Origin: Pedobacter sp. UBA4863
Lineage (GTDB): Bacteria; Bacteroidota; Bacteroidia; Sphingobacteriales; Sphingobacteriaceae
DNA length: 23,295 nucleotides
NCBI RefSeq assembly: GCF_002399615.1
Contig: NZ_DHDZ01000021.1
Span: 1 to 23,295, forward strand
Direction of reading: 5' to 3'
Below, piece after piece: positions 7,328 through 14,223 of the stretch. Every line of letters starts with the position of its first letter. Within the stretch, counting starts at the first letter, position 1. The notes beneath the pieces are model-generated. The model ran no database searches and was not told the origin of the DNA. It saw nothing but the letters and a program-made list of their open reading frames with translations. The translations under genes and the position numbers were made by a program.

Positions 7328-8338
7328 ATGGATTTAACACCTGCTAATTCTGAATATCAACAACTTATTGGACAAATTTCTACCACCTATAACGAAGGCA
7401 GAAATAGAGCTGCACAAGCGGTAAATACGCAATTAGTTGAAACCTATTGGGCAATAGGACGCTATATCGTAGAGTTTGAGCAGGGAGGTTCCAATAAAGC
7501 TAAATATGGAAAATCATTGATAAATCATCTTGCCGAAGATTTATCTACAATGCATGGTAAGGGGTTTAGTAGAAGTAACCTTATTTATATGAGGCTCTTT
7601 TATCTCGAATATCCAATAAGTGAGAAGCCTTCTCACTTATTGAGTTGGTCGCATTATGTAGAACTTCTAAAAATAGATGATAAACTGGAAAGGAAGTTCT
7701 ATGAACAGCAATCTGTTATAGAGAAATGGTCTATTCCCGAACTTAAACGTCAGAAAAAGGCATCCTTGTTTTTACGTCTTGCAGCTTCTAAAGACAAGGA
7801 GGGTATTTTACAATTGGCAAAACAGGGCATTAGTGTTTTACAACCCGACGATATCATTCGCGATCCCTATGTACTCGATTTCCTTAAAATACCCGAACTG
7901 CACCATTATAGCGAAGCCGAATTGGAAGGACGTATTATTGAGCACCTACAGAATTTTCTTTTAGAACTGGGCAAGGGTTTTGCCTTTGTAGGCAGGCAAT
8001 ATCGTATTACCTTGGGCAATAGACACCATTATGTAGATCTGGTCTTTTACCACCGTATTCTTAAATGCTTTGTATTGATAGACCTTAAGAAAGAAGAGGC
8101 CGGCTACCAAGATGTGGGACAGATGAACATGTACCTCGGCTACTTTGAAAACGAAGAAAATACAGAAGGCGATAACCCACCTATTGGCATTGTGTTGGCC
8201 AAACAAAAAGACGATCTGCTAATTCAATATGCCATGCACAACGTTTCATCGCAATTATTTGTAAGCAAATACCAATTATACCTGCCAAATAGGGAAGAAT
8301 TAAAAGCGGTAATAGAGCAGCAGCTGAATAATTATTAA
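7328..8338 (+). CDS. YhcG/DUF1016 family PD-(D/E)xK nuclease
   Basis: 336 residues, the usual length. The N-terminal DUF1016_N helical domain (about 10-160) has the hallmark segments YWAIGRYIVEFEQGG (40-54), KGFSRSNLIYMRLFY (78-92) and LSWSHYVELLKI (105-116). The C-terminal nuclease domain (about 175-330) has D237 in HHYVDLVFYH, D252-x-K254 in LIDLKKEEAGY (Asp in place of the usual Glu) and Q265 in GQMNMYLGYF. Family members occur in restriction and defence neighbourhoods; their substrate is not well defined. Coupling to the MNT-HEPN gene upstream (6-nt gap) suggests one functional unit. A 29-nt palindrome lies inside the coding sequence just before the LSWSHY motif. Confidence 0.88.
   Translation: MDLTPANSEYQQLIGQISTTYNEGRNRAAQAVNTQLVETYWAIGRYIVEFEQGGSNKAKYGKSLINHLAEDLSTMHGKGFSRSNLIYMRLFYLEYPISEKPSHLLSWSHYVELLKIDDKLERKFYEQQSVIEKWSIPELKRQKKASLFLRLAASKDKEGILQLAKQGISVLQPDDIIRDPYVLDFLKIPELHHYSEAELEGRIIEHLQNFLLELGKGFAFVGRQYRITLGNRHHYVDLVFYHRILKCFVLIDLKKEEAGYQDVGQMNMYLGYFENEENTEGDNPPIGIVLAKQKDDLLIQYAMHNVSSQLFVSKYQLYLPNREELKAVIEQQLNNY
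7614..7642. other. 29-nt perfect palindrome inside the YhcG gene
   Basis: Arms caataagtgagaag (7614-7627) and cttctcacttattg (7629-7642) are exact reverse complements around a single C. The arms encode residues around YPISEKPSHLLSW, at the boundary leading into the conserved LSWSHY motif. A 14-bp stem with a one-base centre is far longer than expected by chance inside a gene and could extrude as a cruciform or act as a protein-binding site. Confidence 0.9.
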
Positions 8339-8342
8339 ACGC

Positions 8343-8570
8343 CTATTTCAAAGGGTTTTTAGGCAAAAAATCTCTTGGAGAGAGACCAAAATGATCCGCT
8401 AGTTTATTGATATGTTTCAAGTTGTACTTTGCTATATGAGATGAGCTTTCAACATTTCCAATAAAAGATGGCTTAACGTCTAATATATAGGCAATATCTT
8501 CTTGGCGTAACTTCTTATTTATACGAAGCTCCCTTACAAAATCAATTACATATTGCTCAATCTCTTCCAA
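8343..8570 (-). CDS. XRE-family helix-turn-helix regulator
   Basis: 75 residues, read from a TTG at 8568-8570 because no ATG exists upstream in the open frame; aaaaagg just before it is a plausible ribosome-binding site. The HTH spans about 10-65: FVRELRINKKLRQEDIAYIL, then DVKPSFIGNVESSS as turn and recognition helix, then INKLADHFGLSPRDF. It converges on the YhcG gene with only 4 nt between the two stop codons. A 12-nt palindrome about 50 nt upstream could be its own operator. Role inferred: repressor or antitoxin-like regulator of the cassette or of itself. Confidence 0.75.
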   Translation of the reverse strand: MEEIEQYVIDFVRELRINKKLRQEDIAYILDVKPSFIGNVESSSHIAKYNLKHINKLADHFGLSPRDFLPKNPLK

Positions 8571-8618
8571 TGCCTTTTTGCTTGCTACTAAATAATTGAA
8601 ATGCGGGCTAATAAATTA

Positions 8619-8630
8619 CACATATATGTG
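8619..8630. promoter_or_regulatory. Palindrome cacatatatgtg upstream of the XRE gene
   Basis: A perfect 12-nt palindrome about 50 nt before the TTG start of the minus-strand XRE gene. Size, symmetry and position suit a dimeric XRE repressor. There is no direct evidence of binding. Confidence 0.4.
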
Positions 8631-8651
8631 AGAATTGTTGGGCTTTTATGT

Positions 8652-8753
8652 TTAGTGTGAATATGCCTTACCCGTTTTGGCATCGCGGATAATTGCATTT
8701 GCCAGGAAAAGGAGTTTGTCCTTAATCGAGGGTTCGAGTTCTTCGATCTCATC
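8652..8753 (-). pseudogene. C-terminal remnant of a second XRE-type regulator
   Basis: The minus strand reads DEIEELEPSIKDKLL then FLANAIIRDAKTGKAYSH and a TAA at 8652-8654. This is the typical tail of Pedobacter-type XRE regulators (a helix followed by an IRDAKT-type end). The sequence begins exactly where element E2 ends, and no HTH or start codon precedes it. It is a separate gene remnant, unrelated to the intact XRE gene 80 nt away, whose tail differs. Confidence 0.6.
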
Positions 8754-8854
8754 CCCCTCTGGTTTAAGTGTTCGCTTTTTAGCGGTCACTTAAATCTAAA
8801 ATGAAAACCAAGGACTTGGTCCGAAATATTAGCAGAACAGGGAATTATAGCGAA
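8753..8854 (-). repeat. Hairpin element E2
   Basis: Same orientation as E1 and alignable throughout: ccccctctggtttaagt, a spacer (ttcgctttttagcgg, itself able to pair), acttaaatct, ggacttggtcc, gaaatattagc, attatagcgaag. The spacers of E1 and E2 differ while both arms are kept, so the pairing and not the exact sequence appears conserved. Its outer edge abuts the beheaded XRE remnant. Confidence 0.8.
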
Positions 8855-8929
8855 GTTCAGCTTTGTAGAAATTACTGAGCTTCTTTATGTTATTTAAAGT
8901 AAATAATAAACTAAAAATTGTGGTAAACG

Positions 8930-9100
8930 AGCCCAAGCAAGTAAAAATAAATTAGCTTTATAAGCCTAAGCGGACGCTGGCGCCAGAGGGCGTGCTTGGA
9001 ACGGTTGGGGGTTGTTATTCGTTTACAGTTGCTTTAATAGTTGCGTCATTTCGACTGCCTGTTCCGAGTATTCGGAAAGCTGCAAGGAGGAGAAATCTAA
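8930..9100. repeat. Intergenic repeat module C
   Basis: Contains the cctaagcggacgct unit (diverged from 3701-3717), then the ttggaacggttggggg, gttgctttaatagttgcg and aaggaggagaaatcta blocks of module B, without the GGTT tract. The tcatttcgactgcctg...ggagaaatct frame with an inner ttccga/tcggaa hairpin is a common type of Bacteroidota intergenic palindrome. An open frame crossing this stretch is repeat-derived and is not called as a gene. Confidence 0.65.
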
Positions 9101-9104
9101 GTTT

Positions 9105-9205
9105 TTGCTATAATAAAACTTATATTGTGCACTATTACGGTCTGGAGACCTTGGTTTTTAAAATGGATTTAAGTGACCCTGCGGAACACTTAAACCAAGG
9201 GAGGG
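9105..9205 (+). repeat. Hairpin element E3 (inverted, diverged copy)
   Basis: Read on the plus strand it matches the reverse complement of E2: tttgctataat, ccttggtttt, then gatttaagtgacc (about 9166-9178), a short spacer and aacacttaaacc (about 9185-9196), ending aagggaggg. The middle part has drifted, but both ends and the terminal hairpin are kept. It points away from E2, and an ORF remnant starts directly at its hairpin end, as for E1 and E2. Confidence 0.7.
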
Positions 9206-9314
9206 TTGGAGAATATCTAGTGAAGAAATAAGTAAGGATTTTTCTTATAGCTATAGCAACAAAGGTTTTCCGAAATATCTTACAAAAACTATTGAAGCTA
9301 TTAATGTTGAATAG
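9192..9314 (+). pseudogene. Short C-terminal ORF remnant next to E3
   Basis: From the E3 hairpin the frame reads KPREGWRISSEEISKDFSYS then YSNKGFPKYLTKTIEAINVE and a TAG at 9312-9314. No start codon precedes it: the frame stops at a TGA inside E3. The composition is protein-like, but I cannot name a family. It is called a remnant because of the parallel with the two other elements; on its own the evidence is thin. Confidence 0.35.
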
Positions 9315-9448
9315 AAGATGCTAAGCAGGATTAAAATTTTGCAAATATAAAAGCCTTCACTTATATTGCATTTATCTGAATATCTCAAGCTCGATCCTCT
9401 CAATTTATAGTTCTGTATTAAACAAAACAATTAATTAATGTTTAAATT

Positions 9449-10447
9449 ATGGGAAAAAAAATAACTACCGCTTCCAATGTCGATATCGCTACTATGAACC
9501 CAGACGATACTAGAATAGAAAATAATGATAGTCCTAAGACTGCGAAGGATAAAGAAATAGACTCGTTCGATGTTATTAGAAAATTAGTAGATTCATATAG
9601 TTCTGATGGAGATTCGTCATTAGTTCCAGAGTTTAACAAAATTTTTAAAGCATACATAAATCAGGAATTTGACAAGTCAAGCTTAAAAGATAAATATGAT
9701 TTAATTATCCTATACGACGATACAACAATGTTAAAAAGTGATGCAGATAAAATTTATAATGCTGTAACTACCTTTAATAAAAAAAAGCCCGTACTAATGA
9801 TTTTATTATCAAATGGTGGGGTTCCTGGTTCGGCATATTTGATTGGAAAGTTATGTCGTGAGTATTCAAGTGATAGATTTGTTATTTCAATACCAAGACA
9901 AGCTAAATCTGCCGCTACATTACTGTGTTGTGCTGCGGATGAAATTCATATGGGTAGCCTTAGCGAACTAGGTCCTATTGATCCTCAAATAAATGGATTG
10001 CCAGCTTTAGGTCTTAAAAATTCTATAGAGCATATATCAGAGATTGTATCAGAGAACCCAGGGTCTTCTCAAATGTTCGCAAAATATCTGCAATTATCAA
10101 TTGAACCTATACAGATTGGTTACTATGAAAGGGCTGCTGAATCAGCCATGCAATATGCAGAAAACTTGTTAAATACACATTCTTATAATCTTCCAAAGCC
10201 ATCTGAAGAAATAGCATTTGAGCTTGTTTATAAGTATAAAGATCATGGATATGTTATTGATAAGTCAGAGGCTGTAAAAATATTGGGAGATCAAATCATA
10301 AAAAATAATACTCCAGAATATGAGTTTGGAAATTCCATTTATCAGTTTCTGCAAAGAGCTTCGCGTGTTTCGGATATGATTAACCATAAATTCTATTTTA
10401 TTGGTGGTTTGGAATCAGAGCCTACGCTGTTGGAGAAAAAGAATTAA
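9449..10447 (+). CDS. SDH-family Clp-fold serine proteinase
   Basis: 332 residues. The core (about 82-270) has the ClpP/SppA-like crotonase fold signature. LLSNGGVPGSAYLIGKL (119-135) supplies the oxyanion-hole glycines. PRQAKSAATLLCCAADEI (149-166) carries the nucleophile S154 in the KSAAT turn. MGSLSELGPIDPQI (168-181) is the conserved strand after it, with D178 a candidate for the triad, and H266 in KDHGYVID may complete it. This matches the SDH_sah (serine dehydrogenase proteinase) family. The first ~40 residues are acidic, polar and probably disordered. There is no signal peptide, so it should be cytoplasmic. It stands alone between E3 and the Panacea pair; the substrate is unknown, and its setting among accessory genes suggests a stress or defence role (inference). 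Confidence 0.8.
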   Translation: MGKKITTASNVDIATMNPDDTRIENNDSPKTAKDKEIDSFDVIRKLVDSYSSDGDSSLVPEFNKIFKAYINQEFDKSSLKDKYDLIILYDDTTMLKSDADKIYNAVTTFNKKKPVLMILLSNGGVPGSAYLIGKLCREYSSDRFVISIPRQAKSAATLLCCAADEIHMGSLSELGPIDPQINGLPALGLKNSIEHISEIVSENPGSSQMFAKYLQLSIEPIQIGYYERAAESAMQYAENLLNTHSYNLPKPSEEIAFELVYKYKDHGYVIDKSEAVKILGDQIIKNNTPEYEFGNSIYQFLQRASRVSDMINHKFYFIGGLESEPTLLEKKN

Positions 10448-10731
10448 GGTTAGAGTTTGGGATACGAAAGGTAATATATTGAGAGTAGTAGTAGACGATA
10501 TGGGTAGGTATTTACTTCTATCAATGGTGGTGTTATCACCGTTATCGTTTGTGTGTGATATGTTAGGTTTGTAACTGTTCAACAAAATTCGAAAGTTAGA
10601 ACGTAGTTTAACAAAAAGATTATAAGATTAAATAGTGTCTATTACTTTTAATATTTTATGTCTAAATGTTAATAACTTTGCCTATTATTAAAACTTTACA
10701 ATCTCTAACTTCCTTATAGTTGTATATTTAA

Positions 10732-11271
10732 ATGATGATGAACAACAACATAAAGTTTTCTGCTTTTGAATATCTAGTCTCAAAGCTATGCGACTGGTAT
10801 TTTGAAAATAATGGTGATAATCTCAGTAATGACCTTTCAAAATTAAAAATTACAAAGCTTTTATTTTTTACTGCTGCTATTTCATCGAATCGGAACGAAG
10901 AAGGACTGTTGTCGATATTCAATAACTTTGTTGCTCTTCCTTACGGACATGTAGAAAGTGATGTTTATGAAAATATGGATGATTCTGTTTGTTATTCTAT
11001 AACTAAAAACGGTTTAATTTTAAAAAGCAGAGCACACATAAATGAAATTAATCTTTCATTTGAAATTAAAATGCAAATTGACGAAGCAATTTCTAAGTTA
11101 AAAGCTGTAAACTGTAAATTAATTAATTATAAGGCATTCGATTTAGTAGATATTAGTCACAAATGGTCATCTTGGAAGATGATGTATTCTTTGGCGAGGA
11201 AAAATGGAAAATATTCAATGAAGATTCCTAAAGAAATGATTATGACAGAGCTTAAAACTTTTGTCATCTGA
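10732..11271 (+). CDS. Panacea-domain (SocA/DUF4065-like) protein, likely antitoxin
   Basis: 179 residues; three ATGs in a row (10732, 10735, 10738) leave the exact start open. Panacea hallmarks are visible in order: KLKITKLLFFTAA (37-49), IFNNFVALPYGHVESDVYE (62-80, the FdxFxAxxyGPV-type block) and LVDISHKWSSWK (138-149, matching the TH-x3-W end motif). Panacea proteins are versatile antitoxins that neutralise very different toxins encoded next door. Seven bases separate its stop from the ATG of the 641-residue membrane protein, so the two are almost certainly co-transcribed and probably coupled. TATATTTA at 10722-10729 directly before the ATGs may be the -7 promoter box. The gene is markedly A/T-rich, as is its partner. 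Confidence 0.75.
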   Translation: MMMNNNIKFSAFEYLVSKLCDWYFENNGDNLSNDLSKLKITKLLFFTAAISSNRNEEGLLSIFNNFVALPYGHVESDVYENMDDSVCYSITKNGLILKSRAHINEINLSFEIKMQIDEAISKLKAVNCKLINYKAFDLVDISHKWSSWKMMYSLARKNGKYSMKIPKEMIMTELKTFVI

Positions 11272-11277
11272 TAAAAT

Positions 11278-13203
11278 ATGATTCATTTAAATAACGCTTA
11301 TTCGTCTCTTTCGGCAAATCTTACTGACCAATGGCTTTCTAATTTAATCTCCTTCGTTAATCCTCAATTATCAGAAGAGGTGAACATTGCTATCCTGGAG
11401 CAGGAAATTCTAACCAAACTAGAACCTTTGTTAGCAAATGTTTTTGACGATTTAAATAAATCCATTATTGAAGGTGAGTATTCGGAGAATATCGGGGGAG
11501 CAAAGCTGAACCTAGATAATATCGACAATTATATAACGTTACGAGCAAATTTTGATATAACGGGGCATTTAATACTTACTGCGGCAAGCCAAGATATCTT
11601 TACAAATAGATTTCTTTCACTTATCAGAACTGCTGTTAAAGATTATAAGAAACTGCTAGAAATAGTTGAGAGAAGTCTGAAGTTTGAACCCGAAATTGAA
11701 ACGCTGTTTCATCTTTATAAAAGGGATGAAAGTATTGGAGACGTTAATTCACAAAAAGACCTTAGGCTTTTCAAAATAAATGTACAAGTTGCCTTAATTG
11801 ATCATGGTTTTAGTTTTAATAATGAGACTTTTAGAAGGCTCGTGATGTTTAGCCATACGCTTTCAGACATCGCTAGCGTAGGCTCAATATCAGATATTTT
11901 AAAAAAGAAATGTAATTTTCTCATAAGTAAGCTTGCACATCGCCTAGATACCGATAAGACAATTAGGTATGCGATTGATTTCCAATATCAATCTCTACCC
12001 ACTAATAATGCACCAGAATTTGATTATTATACCACAATTATAAATGGGCACTATGATGAGCTGACACAAACTAATGAATTTAAAAATAGGTATAAAACTG
12101 CACTTGCTGCGTTTGAAGCCTCGCAACCATTGGATTTTGATCAATGCCATTCTCTTATAAAATACTTTAAAGATATTAAGCCTAATTTAAAGAAATTGAA
12201 AAAATTAGGCAGCTTGTATGAAAGCTTTTATAATTCAATAGCTCCAAGTACTGATTTCGACAAAAAGACTCATGATCTTCTATATTGTTACCTTGAAAAC
12301 AATATATTGTCACTAGAGTTGGATGAAAATCAATTTAATCTAGACAACTGGGAGGAGAAGTTTAATAAATATACAAATAGGGCAGACGCCTTAAAAAACA
12401 GCAACTTTTTTCCTTATTTTAAAATTCTTGATAAATTTTTAGGGAAGGAAATTATAAATCTATTCTCTGATGAAGAGATGATGATTTCAAGTATAGATAA
12501 GCTACTAAGGTTTTATGAAGGAAATTTAGATAGATTAAAGAAGAATTTTAATATCTGTCAAGAAATCAATTATTTACCATTTCAACTCGACTTAAAAAGT
12601 TGTCGGACTATAGTGTCGGATATGCATGGTATAAGTTGGAATTGTTTTATCGCGTCATCCTTTGTTTTACCGATGGATTATAGTTATTGGAGCAAGAAAA
12701 TTGAAAATTATAATTCTGAATTATTGAAGTTTAAAACAATGAGAGATCTTCATGTGGCTATGAAAAAAGATAAGGAAGAAATTAATCGTATTAAGGATAA
12801 GCTTTCTGAAACTGATAAAAGACACATTGAGATATTATCAATTTTTGCGGCAATAGTTATGTTTGTATCGGGAGAGATTCAAATCTTTTCAAAGATTACC
12901 AATATTAATGATGCTGTAGTATTTACACTTTTCTTTGCATTTAGTATTGGTGTTTTTGTGGTTTTAATATGGTTTGTTACACGCCCTACATCGATTAGTT
13001 TAAAAAGATTACCCATAACGCATAAAATTTTAGTTGGATTATTTCTAAGTGGCTTCGTAGGTGCTGGAGGATACTTGTATTTCGACAGGAAAGACCTAAC
13101 TACAAAGCATGTAAATTTAGATAATCAAATAGATCAGGCTAAGAAGCAACTTAAATTAGATTCGATAAATTTAGAACGTAAGAAATATAAAATGGGTAAG
13201 TAA
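11278..13203 (+). CDS. Large helical protein with C-terminal membrane domain, candidate toxin or effector
   Basis: 641 residues with no recognised domain. Residues 1-470 are mostly helical and polar. Residues 474-517 look like a coiled coil (KKDKEEINRIKDKLSETDK). Hydrophobic helices follow at about 518-537 (IEILSIFAAIVMFVS), 546-567 (AVVFTLFFAFSIGVFVVLIW) and 583-602 (KILVGLFLSGFVGAGGYLYF), then a short charged tail with coiled-coil character. A large soluble sensor-like part joined to membrane helices through a coiled coil resembles membrane-acting effectors. Its only close partner is the Panacea protein 7 bp upstream. The inferred model is a toxin damaging or depolarising the membrane, restrained by the Panacea protein. 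No catalytic motif was found. Confidence 0.6.
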   Translation: MIHLNNAYSSLSANLTDQWLSNLISFVNPQLSEEVNIAILEQEILTKLEPLLANVFDDLNKSIIEGEYSENIGGAKLNLDNIDNYITLRANFDITGHLILTAASQDIFTNRFLSLIRTAVKDYKKLLEIVERSLKFEPEIETLFHLYKRDESIGDVNSQKDLRLFKINVQVALIDHGFSFNNETFRRLVMFSHTLSDIASVGSISDILKKKCNFLISKLAHRLDTDKTIRYAIDFQYQSLPTNNAPEFDYYTTIINGHYDELTQTNEFKNRYKTALAAFEASQPLDFDQCHSLIKYFKDIKPNLKKLKKLGSLYESFYNSIAPSTDFDKKTHDLLYCYLENNILSLELDENQFNLDNWEEKFNKYTNRADALKNSNFFPYFKILDKFLGKEIINLFSDEEMMISSIDKLLRFYEGNLDRLKKNFNICQEINYLPFQLDLKSCRTIVSDMHGISWNCFIASSFVLPMDYSYWSKKIENYNSELLKFKTMRDLHVAMKKDKEEINRIKDKLSETDKRHIEILSIFAAIVMFVSGEIQIFSKITNINDAVVFTLFFAFSIGVFVVLIWFVTRPTSISLKRLPITHKILVGLFLSGFVGAGGYLYFDRKDLTTKHVNLDNQIDQAKKQLKLDSINLERKKYKMGK

Positions 13204-13274
13204 ATAAACTTGCTATCATTTTTGTTTAGCTATTCTTACTATAAACAAAATTACCTTTCTTACTGGGTGTGGTT

Positions 13275-13553
13275 CTATTTTGATTTTCTGCTCTTGGCAG
13301 CCAAAGCTTCTTGTTCTGCAAAGGTGTTTAGTTTGACATTTTTATAAATTGTCTTAGCCATATCACCAGGCTCAACGTCTAGAGCAAGTGCTATCAAGTA
13401 TAATTCTTCTCCAGAAAGCTTAGTACTCGGGTCATTACTTAGTAGGCTTAGACGAGATTCTGTAATACTTGTTTTCCTATAAATTTCTGCTTTGTTAGCA
13501 GATTTTAGTATTAAATATTTTCCAAGTTCTGTAAGCTCCGATTTCTTTTTCAC
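13275..13553 (-). CDS. XRE/Cro-like helix-turn-helix regulator
   Basis: 92 residues from a GTG at 13551-13553; no ATG is available before the HTH. The HTH region is ELGKYLILKSANKAEIYRKT (9-28), SITESRLSLLSND (29-41) and GEELYLIALALDVEPGDM (48-65). The tail EQEALAAKSRKSK is basic. It converges on the 641-residue gene and is divergent from the structured RNA and the SusCD operon. A 17-nt palindrome lies 82 nt upstream and overlaps the putative -33 region of the plus-strand promoter, so it may regulate both itself and the RNA/SusCD transcript (inference). Confidence 0.7.
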   Translation of the reverse strand: MKKKSELTELGKYLILKSANKAEIYRKTSITESRLSLLSNDPSTKLSGEELYLIALALDVEPGDMAKTIYKNVKLNTFAEQEALAAKSRKSK

Positions 13554-13634
13554 CGTTGAATTTTTTTATAAACATAGCCTCTTGTATATGAGAAACGGAA
13601 CTATTTTGTTTTTCATGTTATTTTTTAAAGATAA

Positions 13635-13651
13635 CTTTAGATAATCTAAAG
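13635..13651. promoter_or_regulatory. 17-nt palindrome, candidate operator
   Basis: ctttagat, a central a, then atctaaag: perfect dyad symmetry with 8-nt arms. It lies between the divergent XRE-like gene and the structured RNA, and covers the spot expected for the -33 element of the promoter at 13661. Confidence 0.55.
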
Positions 13652-13660
13652 AATGTTTTG

Positions 13661-13668
13661 TATATTTA
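13661..13668 (+). promoter_or_regulatory. Candidate -7 box (TATATTTA) for the structured RNA
   Basis: One mismatch from TAnnTTTG, with TTTA at 13636-13639 near the -33 distance. Transcription would start around 13673-13676, about 50 nt before the first RNA helix. Confidence 0.4.
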
Positions 13669-13724
13669 CATGATTAGTTGTTTTTTAAACAAACAAATTT
13701 TTTAGATAAAGACTAACGAACCTC

Positions 13725-13905
13725 GTAACCGGAATCTGGTAAATTAAGTGTGCGAGCGTAAGTGATGCGTTAAAGTCCTACCTTTGTAGGATAGGGCTGC
13801 GCATTCGCTTATGTCTAACTGCACACTAGTCATTCTTTTGGAATGATAAAGCTGAAAGCTGAACTTGTTCAGTAAGTAGGCGGGCTTACCAGAGCCTCGG
13901 TTGCT
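13725..13905 (+). ncRNA. Structured RNA upstream of the SusCD operon (unidentified)
   Basis: Complementary segments build a closed fold. P1 pairs 13727-13731 (aaccg) with 13898-13902 and 13736-13742 (ctggtaa) with 13886-13892, around a small internal loop. Inside P1 lie three hairpins. P2 pairs gtgtgc (13748-13753) with gcacac (13821-13826). It is extended by 13757-13769 pairing with 13800-13813 (one bulge and two G-U pairs) and capped by tccta/tagga at 13776-13780 and 13787-13791. P3 is tcattc/gaatga (13830-13835 and 13841-13846). P4 is ctgaa/ttcag (13859-13863 and 13868-13872). This four-way arrangement fits a riboswitch-like leader or a small RNA. I found no match to the cobalamin, TPP, FMN, SAM or lysine consensus boxes, nor to tmRNA or RNase P signatures. 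Confidence 0.6.
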
Positions 13906-14133
13906 GTTGGATGCGAATGCCAGCCCTATTTTACAGGTATTTCGTCCTTAGGCTCGTTAACAATCAAACGAGCATGGAAAGAAAGAAACTAACGCTATTT
14001 TCAAGAGCCCAGCCACCACAAGGCTTGCGCCAGCTATTGGTATTTTCTTTTTGCACACACAAACCCCAATTGTTTTATCCTTTTAACAGGCTGTTTGCCC
14101 TAAAGCCTAAAAACCCGGTTTAGTTTGTGTTGC

Positions 14134-14196
14134 AACCTGCCGCTTATCTTCAAACATTTAGGTTAATTAATTAATGGCGGCAGGTTTAGTTTTTCT
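14134..14196 (+). terminator. Terminator-like hairpin in the SusCD leader (possible attenuator)
   Basis: Arms 14134-14143 (aacctgccgc) and 14177-14186 (gcggcaggtt) are perfectly complementary over 10 bp. The loop is 33 nt and itself contains the palindrome ttaattaattaa. The right arm is followed by tagtttttct. The hairpin sits between the structured RNA and the TlpA-like gene start, 38 nt before the ATG. It may end the RNA as an independent transcript or act as an on/off switch for the operon. Between the RNA and this hairpin (13906-14133) I see no supported gene. Confidence 0.55.
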
Positions 14197-14223
14197 ATCA
14201 ACCAACTAACTAAACTTATTAAA

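Noticed and set aside
6294..8854. E1 and E2 as integron attC sites flanking a gene cassette
   Set aside because: The RYYYAAC/GTTRRRY core sites are not found at the ends and no integrase is in the window.
8992..9231. 79-residue open frame
   Set aside because: It spans module C and element E3. Its matches to module B are at the DNA level and not conserved as protein.
13725..13905. Structured RNA as a retron msr-msd, tmRNA, RNase P or 6S RNA
   Set aside because: There is no reverse transcriptase nearby. No tmRNA or RNase P conserved boxes are visible. The multi-branch fold does not resemble the long single hairpin of 6S RNA.
13911..14123. 70-residue open frame between the structured RNA and the terminator-like hairpin
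   Set aside because: No start context, domain or plausible composition. A short leader peptide from ATG 13974 cannot be excluded but is not supported.
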